In this document: piece after piece, positions 1 to 5,655 of the stretch
Layout of the letters: the number at the start of each line of letters is the position of its first letter
Position numbering within the stretch: position 1 is the stretch's first letter
Source: a bacterium UBA3756
Lineage (GTDB): Bacteria > Bacteroidota > Bacteroidia > Bacteroidales > Bacteroidaceae
DNA length: 7,917 nt
Direction of reading: 5' to 3'
Assembly (NCBI GenBank): GCA_002371695.1
Contig: DFGG01000109.1
Coordinates: forward strand, 1-7,917
Notes under the pieces: generated by a model
Seen by the model: the letters and a program-made list of their open reading frames with translations, nothing else
What the model was told of the DNA's origin: nothing
Database searches by the model: none
Translations under genes and position numbers: made by a program

Positions 1-143
1 TTATTGGCTTCGATGCAGTCATCGTTGTTTATATACATATCGGCGTGGGCTTCGGCGTTGCTCGTTCAACTACTAGGGCGATGCCAGAGCCTCGATGCGT
101 GGGACGAGTGACAGGAAGGTTCCCACGCTTCTTTTATGTATAG
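1..143. other. Structured left-edge region, unassigned
   Basis: No recognisable gene. GCGTGGG occurs twice in direct orientation (43-49 and 97-103), and its reverse complement CCCACGC lies at 122-128, followed by TTCTTTT. An inner pair, CTCGT (61-65) and ACGAG (104-108), could nest inside the outer stem, giving a long-range hairpin with a T-rich tail. Two + strand frames also stay open from the window edge, one to the TGA at 109-111 and one to the TAG at 141-143, so the 3' end of a gene starting outside the window is possible. Neither translation resembled a family I know. A structured RNA, a terminator or the end of a mobile element are all possible. Confidence 0.3.
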
Positions 144-162
144 CCATCATTAACTATTAACC

Positions 163-186
163 GCCAAGTTTTGGGAGTCGCTTGGC
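163..186 (+). promoter_or_regulatory. Hairpin upstream of the AT-rich cassette
   Basis: GCCAAG (163-168) and CTTGGC (181-186) form a perfect 6-bp stem around a 12-base loop, ending 15 bases before the first ATG of the three-gene cassette. No TAnnTTTG promoter box is visible between position 100 and the start codon, so the cassette's promoter is either further upstream or of another type. The hairpin could lie in the leader and affect translation, or mark a boundary. There is no direct evidence of function. Confidence 0.3.
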
Positions 187-201
187 ACATGAACAGAACA
201 A

Positions 202-774
202 ATGAGTGTTAATGGTATTTTTAAAACGCTACTTTCTTTATGTGTTTTTATTTTCTTAATTAGTTTTTTAGCAGGTGTCATATCCTTAATTGTAGTACTC
301 CTTTTGTGGGTTCTCACATTATATTTCATTGGAAAGAAACAGAGATACAAGATGGAGAATCTGAAGGAAAACTATTCAGCCTTTTATATTAAACCAAATG
401 ATCATTTAATTCCTGAAGATCAAGAAGCAGACGAGCATACAAAACTTATAGTAGAGAATGCTGTATCATCAAGATTATCTTTGCCTTCAAAAATAGATGA
501 TTATACTCTTTGGATAGATGTCTTTGTTACAACAGAGTCTTTAATATTTGTATATTTGTTTGACGACTCTGTATATAATGCTGATTCCGTTGATTGGAAC
601 ATTGTCAAACAAAACCTGCAAAATAACATTGAAAGCAAAGGTGAGGAAGAAAAATATTCCGCCTTGGTTGAAACTAAACGTAGTTGGATATGTAGATATA
701 TTATTAAATCTTCTCAGAATATCAAGGACATTGTAATAACATGTGATGAATTAAAGAAACTAATCTCAAAATAG
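202..774 (+). CDS. Membrane-anchored protein of unknown function (paralog A)
   Basis: A 190-residue protein that I do not recognise by name. Residues about 6-43 are almost entirely hydrophobic and fit two closely spaced membrane helices, followed by a basic stretch (GKKQRYK) that would stay in the cytoplasm. The remaining ~145 residues are soluble and mixed alpha/beta. The C-terminal domain carries the pattern LPSKIDDYTLW, then a beta-rich segment ending VYLFDD, and ends TCDELKKLISK. The next gene repeats the same pattern in the same order (LPAKVDNSTQW, RYSFED, TCEEMKTIISK), so the two are diverged tandem duplicates. The layout loosely recalls small secreted or lipoprotein domains built around an LP-x-x-(I/V)-D motif, but this is memory, not a match. 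Coding DNA is very AT-rich compared with genes to the right. The next start codon lies 3 bases past the stop, so the genes are surely co-transcribed. Confidence 0.8.
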   Translation: MSVNGIFKTLLSLCVFIFLISFLAGVISLIVVLLLWVLTLYFIGKKQRYKMENLKENYSAFYIKPNDHLIPEDQEADEHTKLIVENAVSSRLSLPSKIDDYTLWIDVFVTTESLIFVYLFDDSVYNADSVDWNIVKQNLQNNIESKGEEEKYSALVETKRSWICRYIIKSSQNIKDIVITCDELKKLISK

Positions 775-777
775 AAA

Positions 778-1344
778 ATGAGAGGTTCTATTTATTCTGC
801 ACTTAAGATCAGTGGATTGCTATCTTTGGGAGGAGTTATGATTGCAGGGCTTTTGGGCGCTGTAATAGTCTTTGTCATTTCACTTATTTTACTTACATTT
901 GTATTTTATATTTATCGCATAATCTTCCCCAAAAAGCCATTGAAAGATGAGTATGAAATTAGAGAAATGTGTGAAAAATATATGGAATTTGCGATAAATG
1001 CAATTGGAGAAAAACTGCCTGCAAAAGTCGATAATAGTACTCAATGGACACGTATTAGTTATGAAAACAGAACTCTTACTTTTCGATACTCTTTCGAGGA
1101 CGGGAATAATATGCCAATTCCTACGAAAGAGGTTATAAGAAAAGATATGATTAAACAATTGGAAAAAAAAGAAGCATATGGAATGCTTCATGTTGCTTGT
1201 GTATATCTAGAAGCTAACTGGAGTATAAGATATAGAAGTCAAACAACATTTGACATCTATGAATCATCTTTAACATGCGAGGAAATGAAAACAATAATTT
1301 CTAAGTGGCACGAGTTCGGTACTGAGTCAAAATGGGATGTGTGA
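778..1344 (+). CDS. Membrane-anchored protein of unknown function (paralog B)
   Basis: A 188-residue protein, a tandem paralog of the preceding gene. The first ~10 residues are polar, then residues about 11-48 are hydrophobic and Gly-rich (SLGGVMIAGLLGAVIV, then an Ile/Leu/Phe run), consistent with two membrane helices, followed by basic residues (FPKKPLK). The soluble part keeps the paralog's signature in order: LPAKVDNSTQW, then TLTFRYSFEDGN, a Lys-rich helix, ANWSIRYRS, and TCEEMKTIISK near the end. It carries a ~13-residue tail absent from paralog A. The start is fixed by the tight spacing after the upstream stop (TAG, AAA, ATG), and the 3' end overlaps the next gene's first possible ATG by 8 bases. 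Function is unknown. Duplication with conserved topology suggests a heteromeric membrane assembly, but that is inference. Confidence 0.8.
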   Translation: MRGSIYSALKISGLLSLGGVMIAGLLGAVIVFVISLILLTFVFYIYRIIFPKKPLKDEYEIREMCEKYMEFAINAIGEKLPAKVDNSTQWTRISYENRTLTFRYSFEDGNNMPIPTKEVIRKDMIKQLEKKEAYGMLHVACVYLEANWSIRYRSQTTFDIYESSLTCEEMKTIISKWHEFGTESKWDV

Positions 1345-2011
1345 AATTAAGAGTCAAGAGATTATCATGAAATACGAGACAGTTCAGAAAATAGTATGGC
1401 CTTGCCGACTTATTGATGTCAAGTTAAGAACAAACCGCCGGAACGGCTTTAAGTTTGTTGTTGTCAAGTTAGGTAAATGCGACACAGGTGAGTTCCTTCG
1501 TAGTGTTATAATGAACGAGCATACATATGATTTTTTACAATCAGAAATGTCTATCAGGAAGCGTCATACAATTGAAAGAATTGTGATTCGACCACAAAAC
1601 AATGTCTATCATATTTTGCAATGGGACGATGTTGATAGGGGGATTTGTACAAGAGAACATATTGATGAAGTACAAAGAGACAATGAAGGTAAACCTATCC
1701 TGTTCAACCAGATAGTAGTATTTGCTAATTTAGACAACATGGATCTGTTTACCGCCAATGAAGTTGTTGATAAGGAATATATAGAAGTCAATTCTCCTAT
1801 AATTCAAAATTACTTGAACTTTAATAATCAACAGCATTACTTGATGCATCAAGAAGAAAGAAGAAAACATAGAGAAGCTGATTATGATCAAATGATGGGT
1901 GATTTGTATGATGCTTATGAGGAAAAACGATATTCTGATATGGATATGAGCGAAGAGGAGCGGGTTATGTCTGCATTGGAGAACGGCAATGGCGAATTGT
2001 GTGGTTTTTAA
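1337..2011 (+). CDS. Unrecognised soluble protein, third gene of the cassette
   Basis: 224 residues from the ATG overlapping the upstream stop, or 214 from a second in-frame ATG at 1367 (MKYETVQKIVWP). The second start reads more like a natural N-terminus, but the 8-base overlap of the first would couple translation to the membrane gene before it; I cannot decide. No membrane segment or signal peptide is seen. The first ~145 residues look beta-rich with alternating hydrophobics (FKFVVVKLG, ERIVIRP, NQIVVFANL). Residues from about 165 on are highly charged and helical (HQEERRKHREADYDQMMGD, then an acidic DMDMSEEER stretch), suggesting a coiled or interaction tail. No catalytic motif was recognised. 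It is as AT-rich as the two upstream genes and should share their mRNA; it is probably the cytoplasmic partner of the membrane pair. Confidence 0.75.
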   Translation: MCEIKSQEIIMKYETVQKIVWPCRLIDVKLRTNRRNGFKFVVVKLGKCDTGEFLRSVIMNEHTYDFLQSEMSIRKRHTIERIVIRPQNNVYHILQWDDVDRGICTREHIDEVQRDNEGKPILFNQIVVFANLDNMDLFTANEVVDKEYIEVNSPIIQNYLNFNNQQHYLMHQEERRKHREADYDQMMGDLYDAYEEKRYSDMDMSEEERVMSALENGNGELCGF

Positions 2012-2063
2012 AATACATAAACCTTGTGACAGCAAAAGACTCTTCAATCTGATTCTTTTTTCG

Positions 2064-2071
2064 TACCTTTG
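2064..2071 (+). promoter_or_regulatory. Bacteroidota -7 promoter box (TACCTTTG)
   Basis: TACCTTTG matches the TAnnTTTG box of Bacteroidota housekeeping promoters and follows a T-rich run. A clear TTTG -33 box at the usual 19-21 base distance is not evident. Transcription would begin a few bases downstream, just before a 12-codon ORF at 2080 and the DUF6717-like fragment at 2115. Confidence 0.55.
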
Positions 2072-2079
2072 CAATCGAT

Positions 2080-2118
2080 ATGTACACAATAAAAGAATAT
2101 GTAGTGGGGCATCTATGA
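2080..2118 (+). CDS. Putative 12-codon upstream ORF
   Basis: ATG at 2080 opens a short frame encoding MYTIKEYVVGHL and stopping at TGA 2116-2118. It begins about 9 bases after the TACCTTTG box, where the mRNA would start. Its stop overlaps the ATG at 2115 of the DUF6717-like fragment in the ATGA arrangement typical of translational coupling. It could be a leader peptide or the decayed start of a gene; the length is too small for confidence. Confidence 0.3.
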   Translation: MYTIKEYVVGHL

Positions 2119-2303
2119 TGGTTCGGAGTGTGTTAGGCAGGAAGCGAGAGTATCGTATCCAGTTCAACAAGGAGAAGAATGGCTGTTGGTATGTCGATTT
2201 CCCTCATTGGCCTTTCTCTCATGATAGCTTGGCTATGGTTTCTGGAGCAGCAGCCGCTGCTGTTGAAGCGCCAGTATCGGCGAAGCTTGCTGATTTCCCA
2301 TAA
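2115..2303 (+). pseudogene. DUF6717-like protein, apparently truncated
   Basis: From ATG 2115 this frame encodes 62 residues. The first ~45 look like a genuine protein: a basic start (MVRSVLGRKREY), then IQFNKEKNGCWYVDFPHWP and DSLAMVSGA. The WY-x-D-x-P-x-W and MVSGA elements resemble, from memory, the small uncharacterised DUF6717 family common in Bacteroidales, whose members are longer and usually continue with an Asp after the GA. Here the reading runs instead into an Ala-rich tail (AAAAAVEAPVSAKLADFP) that fits no family I know, so the gene appears to be cut off near 2250. It has its own TACCTTTG promoter box upstream. The frame stays open further 5' to 1989, but that extension runs through the promoter and the end of the previous gene and is not believable. 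It could also be a short intact protein. Confidence 0.45.
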
Positions 2304-2310
2304 CCGCCTG

Positions 2311-2318
2311 CAAAGATA
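2311..2318 (-). promoter_or_regulatory. Orphan minus-strand promoter box (TATCTTTG)
   Basis: On the minus strand this reads TATCTTTGCAGG, a textbook Bacteroidota -7 box, with a TTG about 22 bases upstream. Nine bases downstream is an ATG (2301-2299) opening a frame of only 22 codons that starts MGNQQASPILALQQQ. No real minus-strand gene follows, so this looks like the promoter and first codons of a gene whose body has been lost, converging on the truncated DUF6717-like remnant. Confidence 0.4.
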
Positions 2319-2402
2319 CGACAATTTCATGAAAACCCAACGCACTTCCACGAAAAAAGCCAGATTTTTGCTTTTATCACAAGAAATATAAGGTCTGTCT
2401 CA

Positions 2403-2426
2403 AGAGCCTACTGAAGAAGTGGCTCT
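2403..2426 (+). repeat. Imperfect hairpin in intergenic DNA
   Basis: AGAGCC (2403-2408) and ACT (2410-2412) pair with AGT (2418-2420) and GGCTCT (2421-2426) around the loop GAAGA, with T2409 bulged. It is not followed by a T-run, so it is a poor intrinsic terminator. The preceding GGTCTGTCTCAAGAGCC (2393-2409) recalls insertion-sequence ends of Bacteroidota, but no transposase is present. Apart from this, 2320-2500 holds nothing I can assign. Confidence 0.3.
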
Positions 2427-2514
2427 GTAGAAAGGATTTCCGGAAATATGAGCGAGGTTAGATGTGTTTTTTGTTGTTTTTTCGATAAAAATCGAGTGGA
2501 TTGTATCAAAAAAA

Positions 2515-2532
2515 GGTTGTAATGTTACAACC
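2515..2532. promoter_or_regulatory. Candidate operator palindrome upstream of the fic promoter
   Basis: GGTTGTAATGTTACAACC is an inverted repeat with perfect 8-base arms and a 2-base centre. It ends 17 bases before the TATCTTTG box at 2550, so it covers where the -33 element should be, and no standard TTTG -33 box is seen there. This is the geometry of a repressor site for a dimeric DNA-binding protein. The Fic protein itself carries a C-terminal winged-helix-like domain and is a possible autoregulator, but that is inference. Confidence 0.45.
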
Positions 2533-2549
2533 ATTTAGGAAATATTTTG

Positions 2550-2557
2550 TATCTTTG
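2550..2557 (+). promoter_or_regulatory. Promoter -7 box for the Fic gene (TATCTTTG)
   Basis: TATCTTTG matches TAnnTTTG and is followed by GCAG, as often seen in Bacteroidales promoters. Transcription should begin near 2561, giving a leader of about 100 bases before the fic ATG at 2664, far longer than for the other genes here. Confidence 0.65.
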
Positions 2558-2570
2558 CAGCACGATAGCT

Positions 2571-2644
2571 GCGAGAATGCTCCCGCTCGGCAAATGAGAA
2601 CATGTTCTCTTTGCACTCGCTTAATCGCATCCTTGTGGCGTTAA
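2571..2644 (+). promoter_or_regulatory. Structured 5' leader of the Fic gene
   Basis: The leader contains the perfect palindrome GAGAACATGTTCTC (2596-2609), flanked by GCAAA (2590-2594, with T2595 bulged) and TTTGC (2610-2614), so a stem of about 12 bp can form. An outer pair GCGAG (2571-2575) and CTCGC (2616-2620) can close it. A second small hairpin follows: TTAA-CGC (2621-2628, one bulged T) with GCG-TTAA (2638-2644). Possible roles are RNA-level control of the Fic gene, a protein-binding DNA palindrome, or a dispersed repeat that landed in the leader. Confidence 0.45.
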
Positions 2645-2663
2645 TTAATAGTTTTGTGGCTGT

Positions 2664-3731
2664 ATGAAGTATCTGAATATTAAAAAGGCATTGGCAGCAT
2701 GGCATAATTTGCAACCATTGTCGGAAAAGGATAGAGATAGGCTTAGCCGTCGTTTCACAGTGGACTTCAACTACAATAGCAATCATATTGAAGGTAATAC
2801 GCTGACTTATGGTCAGACGGAAATCCTGTTGCTATTTGGCAAGGTAATAGGGGAGGCTGATGTGCGTGATGTACAGGAGATGACAGCGAGTAATGTGGGG
2901 CTCCGTATGATGTCTGAAGAAGCTTCTGTGAAGGATGTCCCCCTAACACAGAACTTTATTCGTACGTTACACAAAACCTTGCTACGTGAAGACTATACTG
3001 TCTATCGAGAACTTCCCGGAGGCGTACAAACAAGCTATATCATCCATGCTGGACAATATAAGACTCGTCCAAACAGCGTCATCACTCGCTATGGCGACCG
3101 ATTCGAATATGCCTCACCAGAAGAAACTCCCAGTTTGATGACAGATTTGGTGGATTGGTATAACAAGGCTGAGCAGGAGGGAAAACTTTCACCAGTGGAA
3201 TTAGCAGCATTATTCCACTACAGATACATTCGTATTCACCCGTTTGAAGATGGAAATGGACGTATAGCCCGACTGATGGTAAACTTTATTCTGACTCGTC
3301 ACGATTATCCGATGATTGTAGTGCGCAGCCGTAAAAAGAATGAATATTTAGAGGCTTTGCATCAGACGGATTTGGAGGTCGGCCCTGTACCTGCTGATGG
3401 TGCACACGCTGATATAAAGGACATCAAACCGTTTCTGAAATACTTCAATGAACTGGTAGCCACAGAGGTTTATAACGATGTGCTCTTTGTGAGTGAGCAT
3501 GATGAAAATGTATGGTGGTATGATGGTGAACGGATAGCTTTCCGTACACCTAATTATACAAAAATACTAAATGCAATGCGTACACAGCCAACGCTTACGC
3601 TGGCAGATATGAAAGAAGTGGCAGGCATCAGTATCGCTGCCATTCAGAAACTCCTTGACCAACTTATTAAGAAGAAATATGTAGAACGCGGAGAGAAGGA
3701 TGGTGGTTGGAGAGTGTTTGTGACACAGTAA
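2664..3731 (+). CDS. Fic family protein (class II) with C-terminal winged helix
   Basis: A 355-residue Fic-domain protein. The Fic family transfers AMP, or occasionally other nucleotide moieties, from a nucleotide to hydroxyl side chains of target proteins. The catalytic motif HPFEDGNGRIAR is complete at residues 192-203: His192 is the base, Glu195/Asp196 lie at the metal position, and GNGR binds phosphate. The N-terminus has the autoinhibitory motif (S/T)xxxE(G/N) as SNHIEG (39-44), making it a class II enzyme held inactive by its own Glu43. The stretch YNSNHIEGNTLT is typical of the widespread DUF4172-free Fic proteins of about 350 residues. Residues about 295-353 fit a winged helix (PTLTLADMKEVAGISIAAIQK, then a basic wing), which may bind DNA or regulate the enzyme. 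The gene has its own promoter, a palindrome near the -33 position and a structured leader, so it is likely regulated. The target is unknown; it could be a toxin-like or housekeeping AMPylator. Confidence 0.93.
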   Translation: MKYLNIKKALAAWHNLQPLSEKDRDRLSRRFTVDFNYNSNHIEGNTLTYGQTEILLLFGKVIGEADVRDVQEMTASNVGLRMMSEEASVKDVPLTQNFIRTLHKTLLREDYTVYRELPGGVQTSYIIHAGQYKTRPNSVITRYGDRFEYASPEETPSLMTDLVDWYNKAEQEGKLSPVELAALFHYRYIRIHPFEDGNGRIARLMVNFILTRHDYPMIVVRSRKKNEYLEALHQTDLEVGPVPADGAHADIKDIKPFLKYFNELVATEVYNDVLFVSEHDENVWWYDGERIAFRTPNYTKILNAMRTQPTLTLADMKEVAGISIAAIQKLLDQLIKKKYVERGEKDGGWRVFVTQ

Positions 3732-3798
3732 ATTTCTAATTGCCAACAAATTCTGCAAAAAACTTGTGGAAAATGTGGCATCTTTCCGAAATAATGCT

Positions 3799-3806
3799 TA
3801 CCTTTG
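3799..3806 (+). promoter_or_regulatory. Promoter -7 box for the nucleotidyltransferase gene (TACCTTTG)
   Basis: TACCTTTG matches TAnnTTTG; no clear -33 box was found. Transcription should begin near 3810. This decides the start of the following gene: an in-frame TTG at 3804 lies inside the box and cannot be in the mRNA, so the ATG at 3840 is used. Confidence 0.6.
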
Positions 3807-3839
3807 CCCACACAAATAGAATCAAGACTATCGACAGCC

Positions 3840-4145
3840 ATGAGGTTTGGACTAAGCGATACGGTTATCAAGGAACTGCAAGACGTGTTTCGCCGACACG
3901 CAAACATTAAGAAGGTTCTGATCTTTGGCTCCAGGTCAAAGGGCAATTATCGTGAAGGATCTGATATAGATTTGGCTATTGTCGGCAACAACATAGACTA
4001 CAACCAGTTGCTTAGCATCCTCTGCGAAATAGACGACTTGGGACTGCTCTATTCTGTTGACCTTCTGGATTATTCAAAGAAAAAAGGCACCCCCATTGGC
4101 GACCATATCGACCGGGTGGGCCAGGTGTTCTATGAGGTTGCGTAA
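3840..4145 (+). CDS. MNT-type minimal nucleotidyltransferase
   Basis: A 101-residue protein of the DNA polymerase beta-like nucleotidyltransferase superfamily, minimal (MNT) type. The signature is complete: GSRSKGNYREGSDIDLAI (residues 30-47) gives the GS motif and the two metal-binding aspartates Asp42 and Asp44, and VDLLDY places a third carboxylate at Asp74, so it should be active. Relatives called MntA transfer AMP to a tyrosine of the HEPN toxin HepT and act as antitoxins (type VII); others (HI0073-like) pair with a HEPN-like substrate-binding protein. No HEPN gene is adjacent: Fic lies upstream and pyridoxamine kinase downstream, so it is an orphan or its partner is elsewhere. The ATG at 3840 is chosen because the upstream TTG lies in the promoter. 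Only 8 bases separate it from the next gene, so read-through is likely. Confidence 0.9.
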   Translation: MRFGLSDTVIKELQDVFRRHANIKKVLIFGSRSKGNYREGSDIDLAIVGNNIDYNQLLSILCEIDDLGLLYSVDLLDYSKKKGTPIGDHIDRVGQVFYEVA

Positions 4146-4153
4146 ATAAGAAA

Positions 4154-4966
4154 ATGAAACAGATACTATTGGTAAACGACGTCGTGGGATACAGCAAGGT
4201 GGGGATGGTGGCGATGCTGCCTATCCTGTCTTACCTCGGTATTCCTACCTACAGCCTGCCGACAGCGCTGGTGTCGAACACGCTCGACTATGGGAAGTTC
4301 AACATCCAGGACACGACGGACTATATCCGCGGCACGCTGCCAGTATGGAAAGAACTTGGCTTCTCGTTTGACGCTATCTGCACAGGACTGATGTTCAGCG
4401 ACGAACAGGCAAAGCTGGTAGCAGGCTACTGCGAGGAACAAGGCGCACAGGGAACAACGATATTCGTGGATCCCATCCTCGGCGATGGTGGACGGCTCTA
4501 TAACGGTATGACAGAACGGCAGGTAGAACTGATGCGCGACATGGTAAGAGTCGCCGATCTGACCTTCCCTAACTATACCGAAGCCTGTTATCTGACAGGC
4601 ACACCCATCAAGATGGAGGGTATCACCTGGGATGAGACACGCGAACTCCTGGACAAACTGCGCGGCATCGGCTGCAAATCTGTGCTCATCACCAGCTGTA
4701 AGATTGACGGACAGAACGCTGTTGCGGGCTACAACCACATGGACAGCCAGTACTTCCATTTGGAGTATCACGAGATTCCAGGTCTTTTTCATGGTACTGG
4801 CGATATCTTCTCAGCTGTGCTCATCGGCCACCTGTTGAATGGGGAATCATTACGTACCAGCACACGCACGGCTATGGACACCGTGTTCCGCATGATTGAC
4901 CGCTACCGCGACACAGACGACAAAAACAGAGGCATTCCTGTGGAGAAATGCCTCGATCTGCTATAG
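4154..4966 (+). CDS. pdxK: Pyridoxamine/pyridoxal kinase
   Basis: A 270-residue ribokinase-superfamily kinase that phosphorylates pyridoxal, pyridoxine or pyridoxamine with ATP in the vitamin B6 salvage pathway, in the cytoplasm. Evidence: an N-terminus of PdxK/PdxY type (VNDVVGYSKVGMVAMLPIL), the phosphate-binding DPILGDGG at 106-113, PNYTEA at 139-144, and the anion-hole motif GTGD at 214-217 with Asp217 as the catalytic base. Length is close to the usual 270-290. The paralogous hydroxymethylpyrimidine kinase ThiD is less likely because the N-terminus and DPILGDGG context fit PdxK/PdxY better; pdxK versus pdxY cannot be separated by eye. It starts 8 bases after the nucleotidyltransferase stop and may depend on that gene's promoter. 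G+C is clearly higher than in the 202-2011 cassette. Its stop codon abuts the convergent cytidylate kinase-like gene with no spacer. Confidence 0.9.
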   Translation: MKQILLVNDVVGYSKVGMVAMLPILSYLGIPTYSLPTALVSNTLDYGKFNIQDTTDYIRGTLPVWKELGFSFDAICTGLMFSDEQAKLVAGYCEEQGAQGTTIFVDPILGDGGRLYNGMTERQVELMRDMVRVADLTFPNYTEACYLTGTPIKMEGITWDETRELLDKLRGIGCKSVLITSCKIDGQNAVAGYNHMDSQYFHLEYHEIPGLFHGTGDIFSAVLIGHLLNGESLRTSTRTAMDTVFRMIDRYRDTDDKNRGIPVEKCLDLL

Positions 4967-5629
4967 TCAGAATAAGATTTTGTTGCCTGATGTTCCGATA
5001 TACATCAGTATCATCTCCACAATCTCATCTTCAGTATGACCATCAACATTGATCACAAGTTGGTAGTTGCGTGTATCATAACGCGAGGATCCCGTATACT
5101 TCTTCACATAATTCTCACGCCCCTTATCCACTTCATCAATTATCTTCCGCGCCTCTTCAGCACTAATACTTTGCTTTTTCATCAGACGACTGACACGATA
5201 GTCCATCGATGCCTGAATCAGAATGCTGAGATGGTTAGGATGGTCACGGAAGATGTGGAAACCACTACGCCCGGCAATTACGCAGGAGCCATCATCAGCG
5301 ATACCCTTCAGAATCTCTGTCTCTGCCTGGAAGATATCATCCGTTATAAGGAAATCAGGCATGGCCGTCTTTCCCGAGATATACTGAGGAGCAGCATAGC
5401 TGGGCATCAACTTCAGACTACGCTTGAAGTCAGCCCACCAGTTGTGCTGCTGACCTTTCAGGCGCTCTATCTCCTCTGTCGATAAACCATATCTCTCCTT
5501 GAGCTGTTGAATAAGCGCCTTGTCATAGAATGGCACACATAGCCTTTTAGCCAGTTTCTCACCGATACTTCTGCCGCCAGAACCAAGTTCGCGGTTGATG
5601 GTTATCACAAACTTCTCATCCTGTTTCAT
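4967..5629 (-). CDS. Cytidylate kinase-like family protein
   Basis: A 220-residue P-loop kinase-like protein of the cytidylate kinase-like (AAK6 / Cytidylate_kin2) group, common in Bacteroidales and Firmicutes. The N-terminus ITINRELGSGGRSIGEKLA (residues 9-27) is the modified P-loop of this group, with GSGGRS in place of a canonical GKS/T. It is followed by the VPFYDKALI segment, then CVIAGRSG (116-123), a lid region rich in Arg/Lys (YRVSRLMKK), and RYDTRNYQLVINVD (183-196). Classical Cmk converts CMP/dCMP to the diphosphate. These homologs often lack proof of that activity and may have another substrate, so no symbol is given. It has its own promoter (TTTG, 19 bases, TACCTTTG) with a leader of about 22 bases, divergent from the RluA-family gene. 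Confidence 0.88.
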   Translation of the reverse strand: MKQDEKFVITINRELGSGGRSIGEKLAKRLCVPFYDKALIQQLKERYGLSTEEIERLKGQQHNWWADFKRSLKLMPSYAAPQYISGKTAMPDFLITDDIFQAETEILKGIADDGSCVIAGRSGFHIFRDHPNHLSILIQASMDYRVSRLMKKQSISAEEARKIIDEVDKGRENYVKKYTGSSRYDTRNYQLVINVDGHTEDEIVEMILMYIGTSGNKILF

Positions 5630-5655
5630 TATCGTCTCTTTTGATATGTTTTCGG

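Noticed and set aside
1730..2170. 146-residue minus-strand open frame
   Set aside because: It lies antisense to the third cassette gene and crosses a + strand promoter; the translation is low-complexity hydrophobic and fits no family.
2179..2391. 70-residue + strand open frame starting MAVGMSISLIGLSL
   Set aside because: It overlaps the better DUF6717-like frame, has no promoter of its own and resembles no family.
2391..2430. Insertion-sequence end (GGTCTGTCTCAAGAGCC)
   Set aside because: It only recalls IS termini; there is no transposase, matching opposite end or target duplication in the window, so it is not called a mobile element.
3804..3839. TTG start giving a 113-residue nucleotidyltransferase
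   Set aside because: The TTG lies inside the TACCTTTG promoter box, so it would not be transcribed; the ATG at 3840 fits the family N-terminus.
4166..4792. 208-residue minus-strand open frame
   Set aside because: Fully antisense to pdxK, whose motifs are clear; the antisense frame is open only because of the codon usage of the real gene.
5036..5485. 149-residue + strand open frame
   Set aside because: Shadow of the cytidylate kinase-like gene on the opposite strand, with no motif or promoter of its own.
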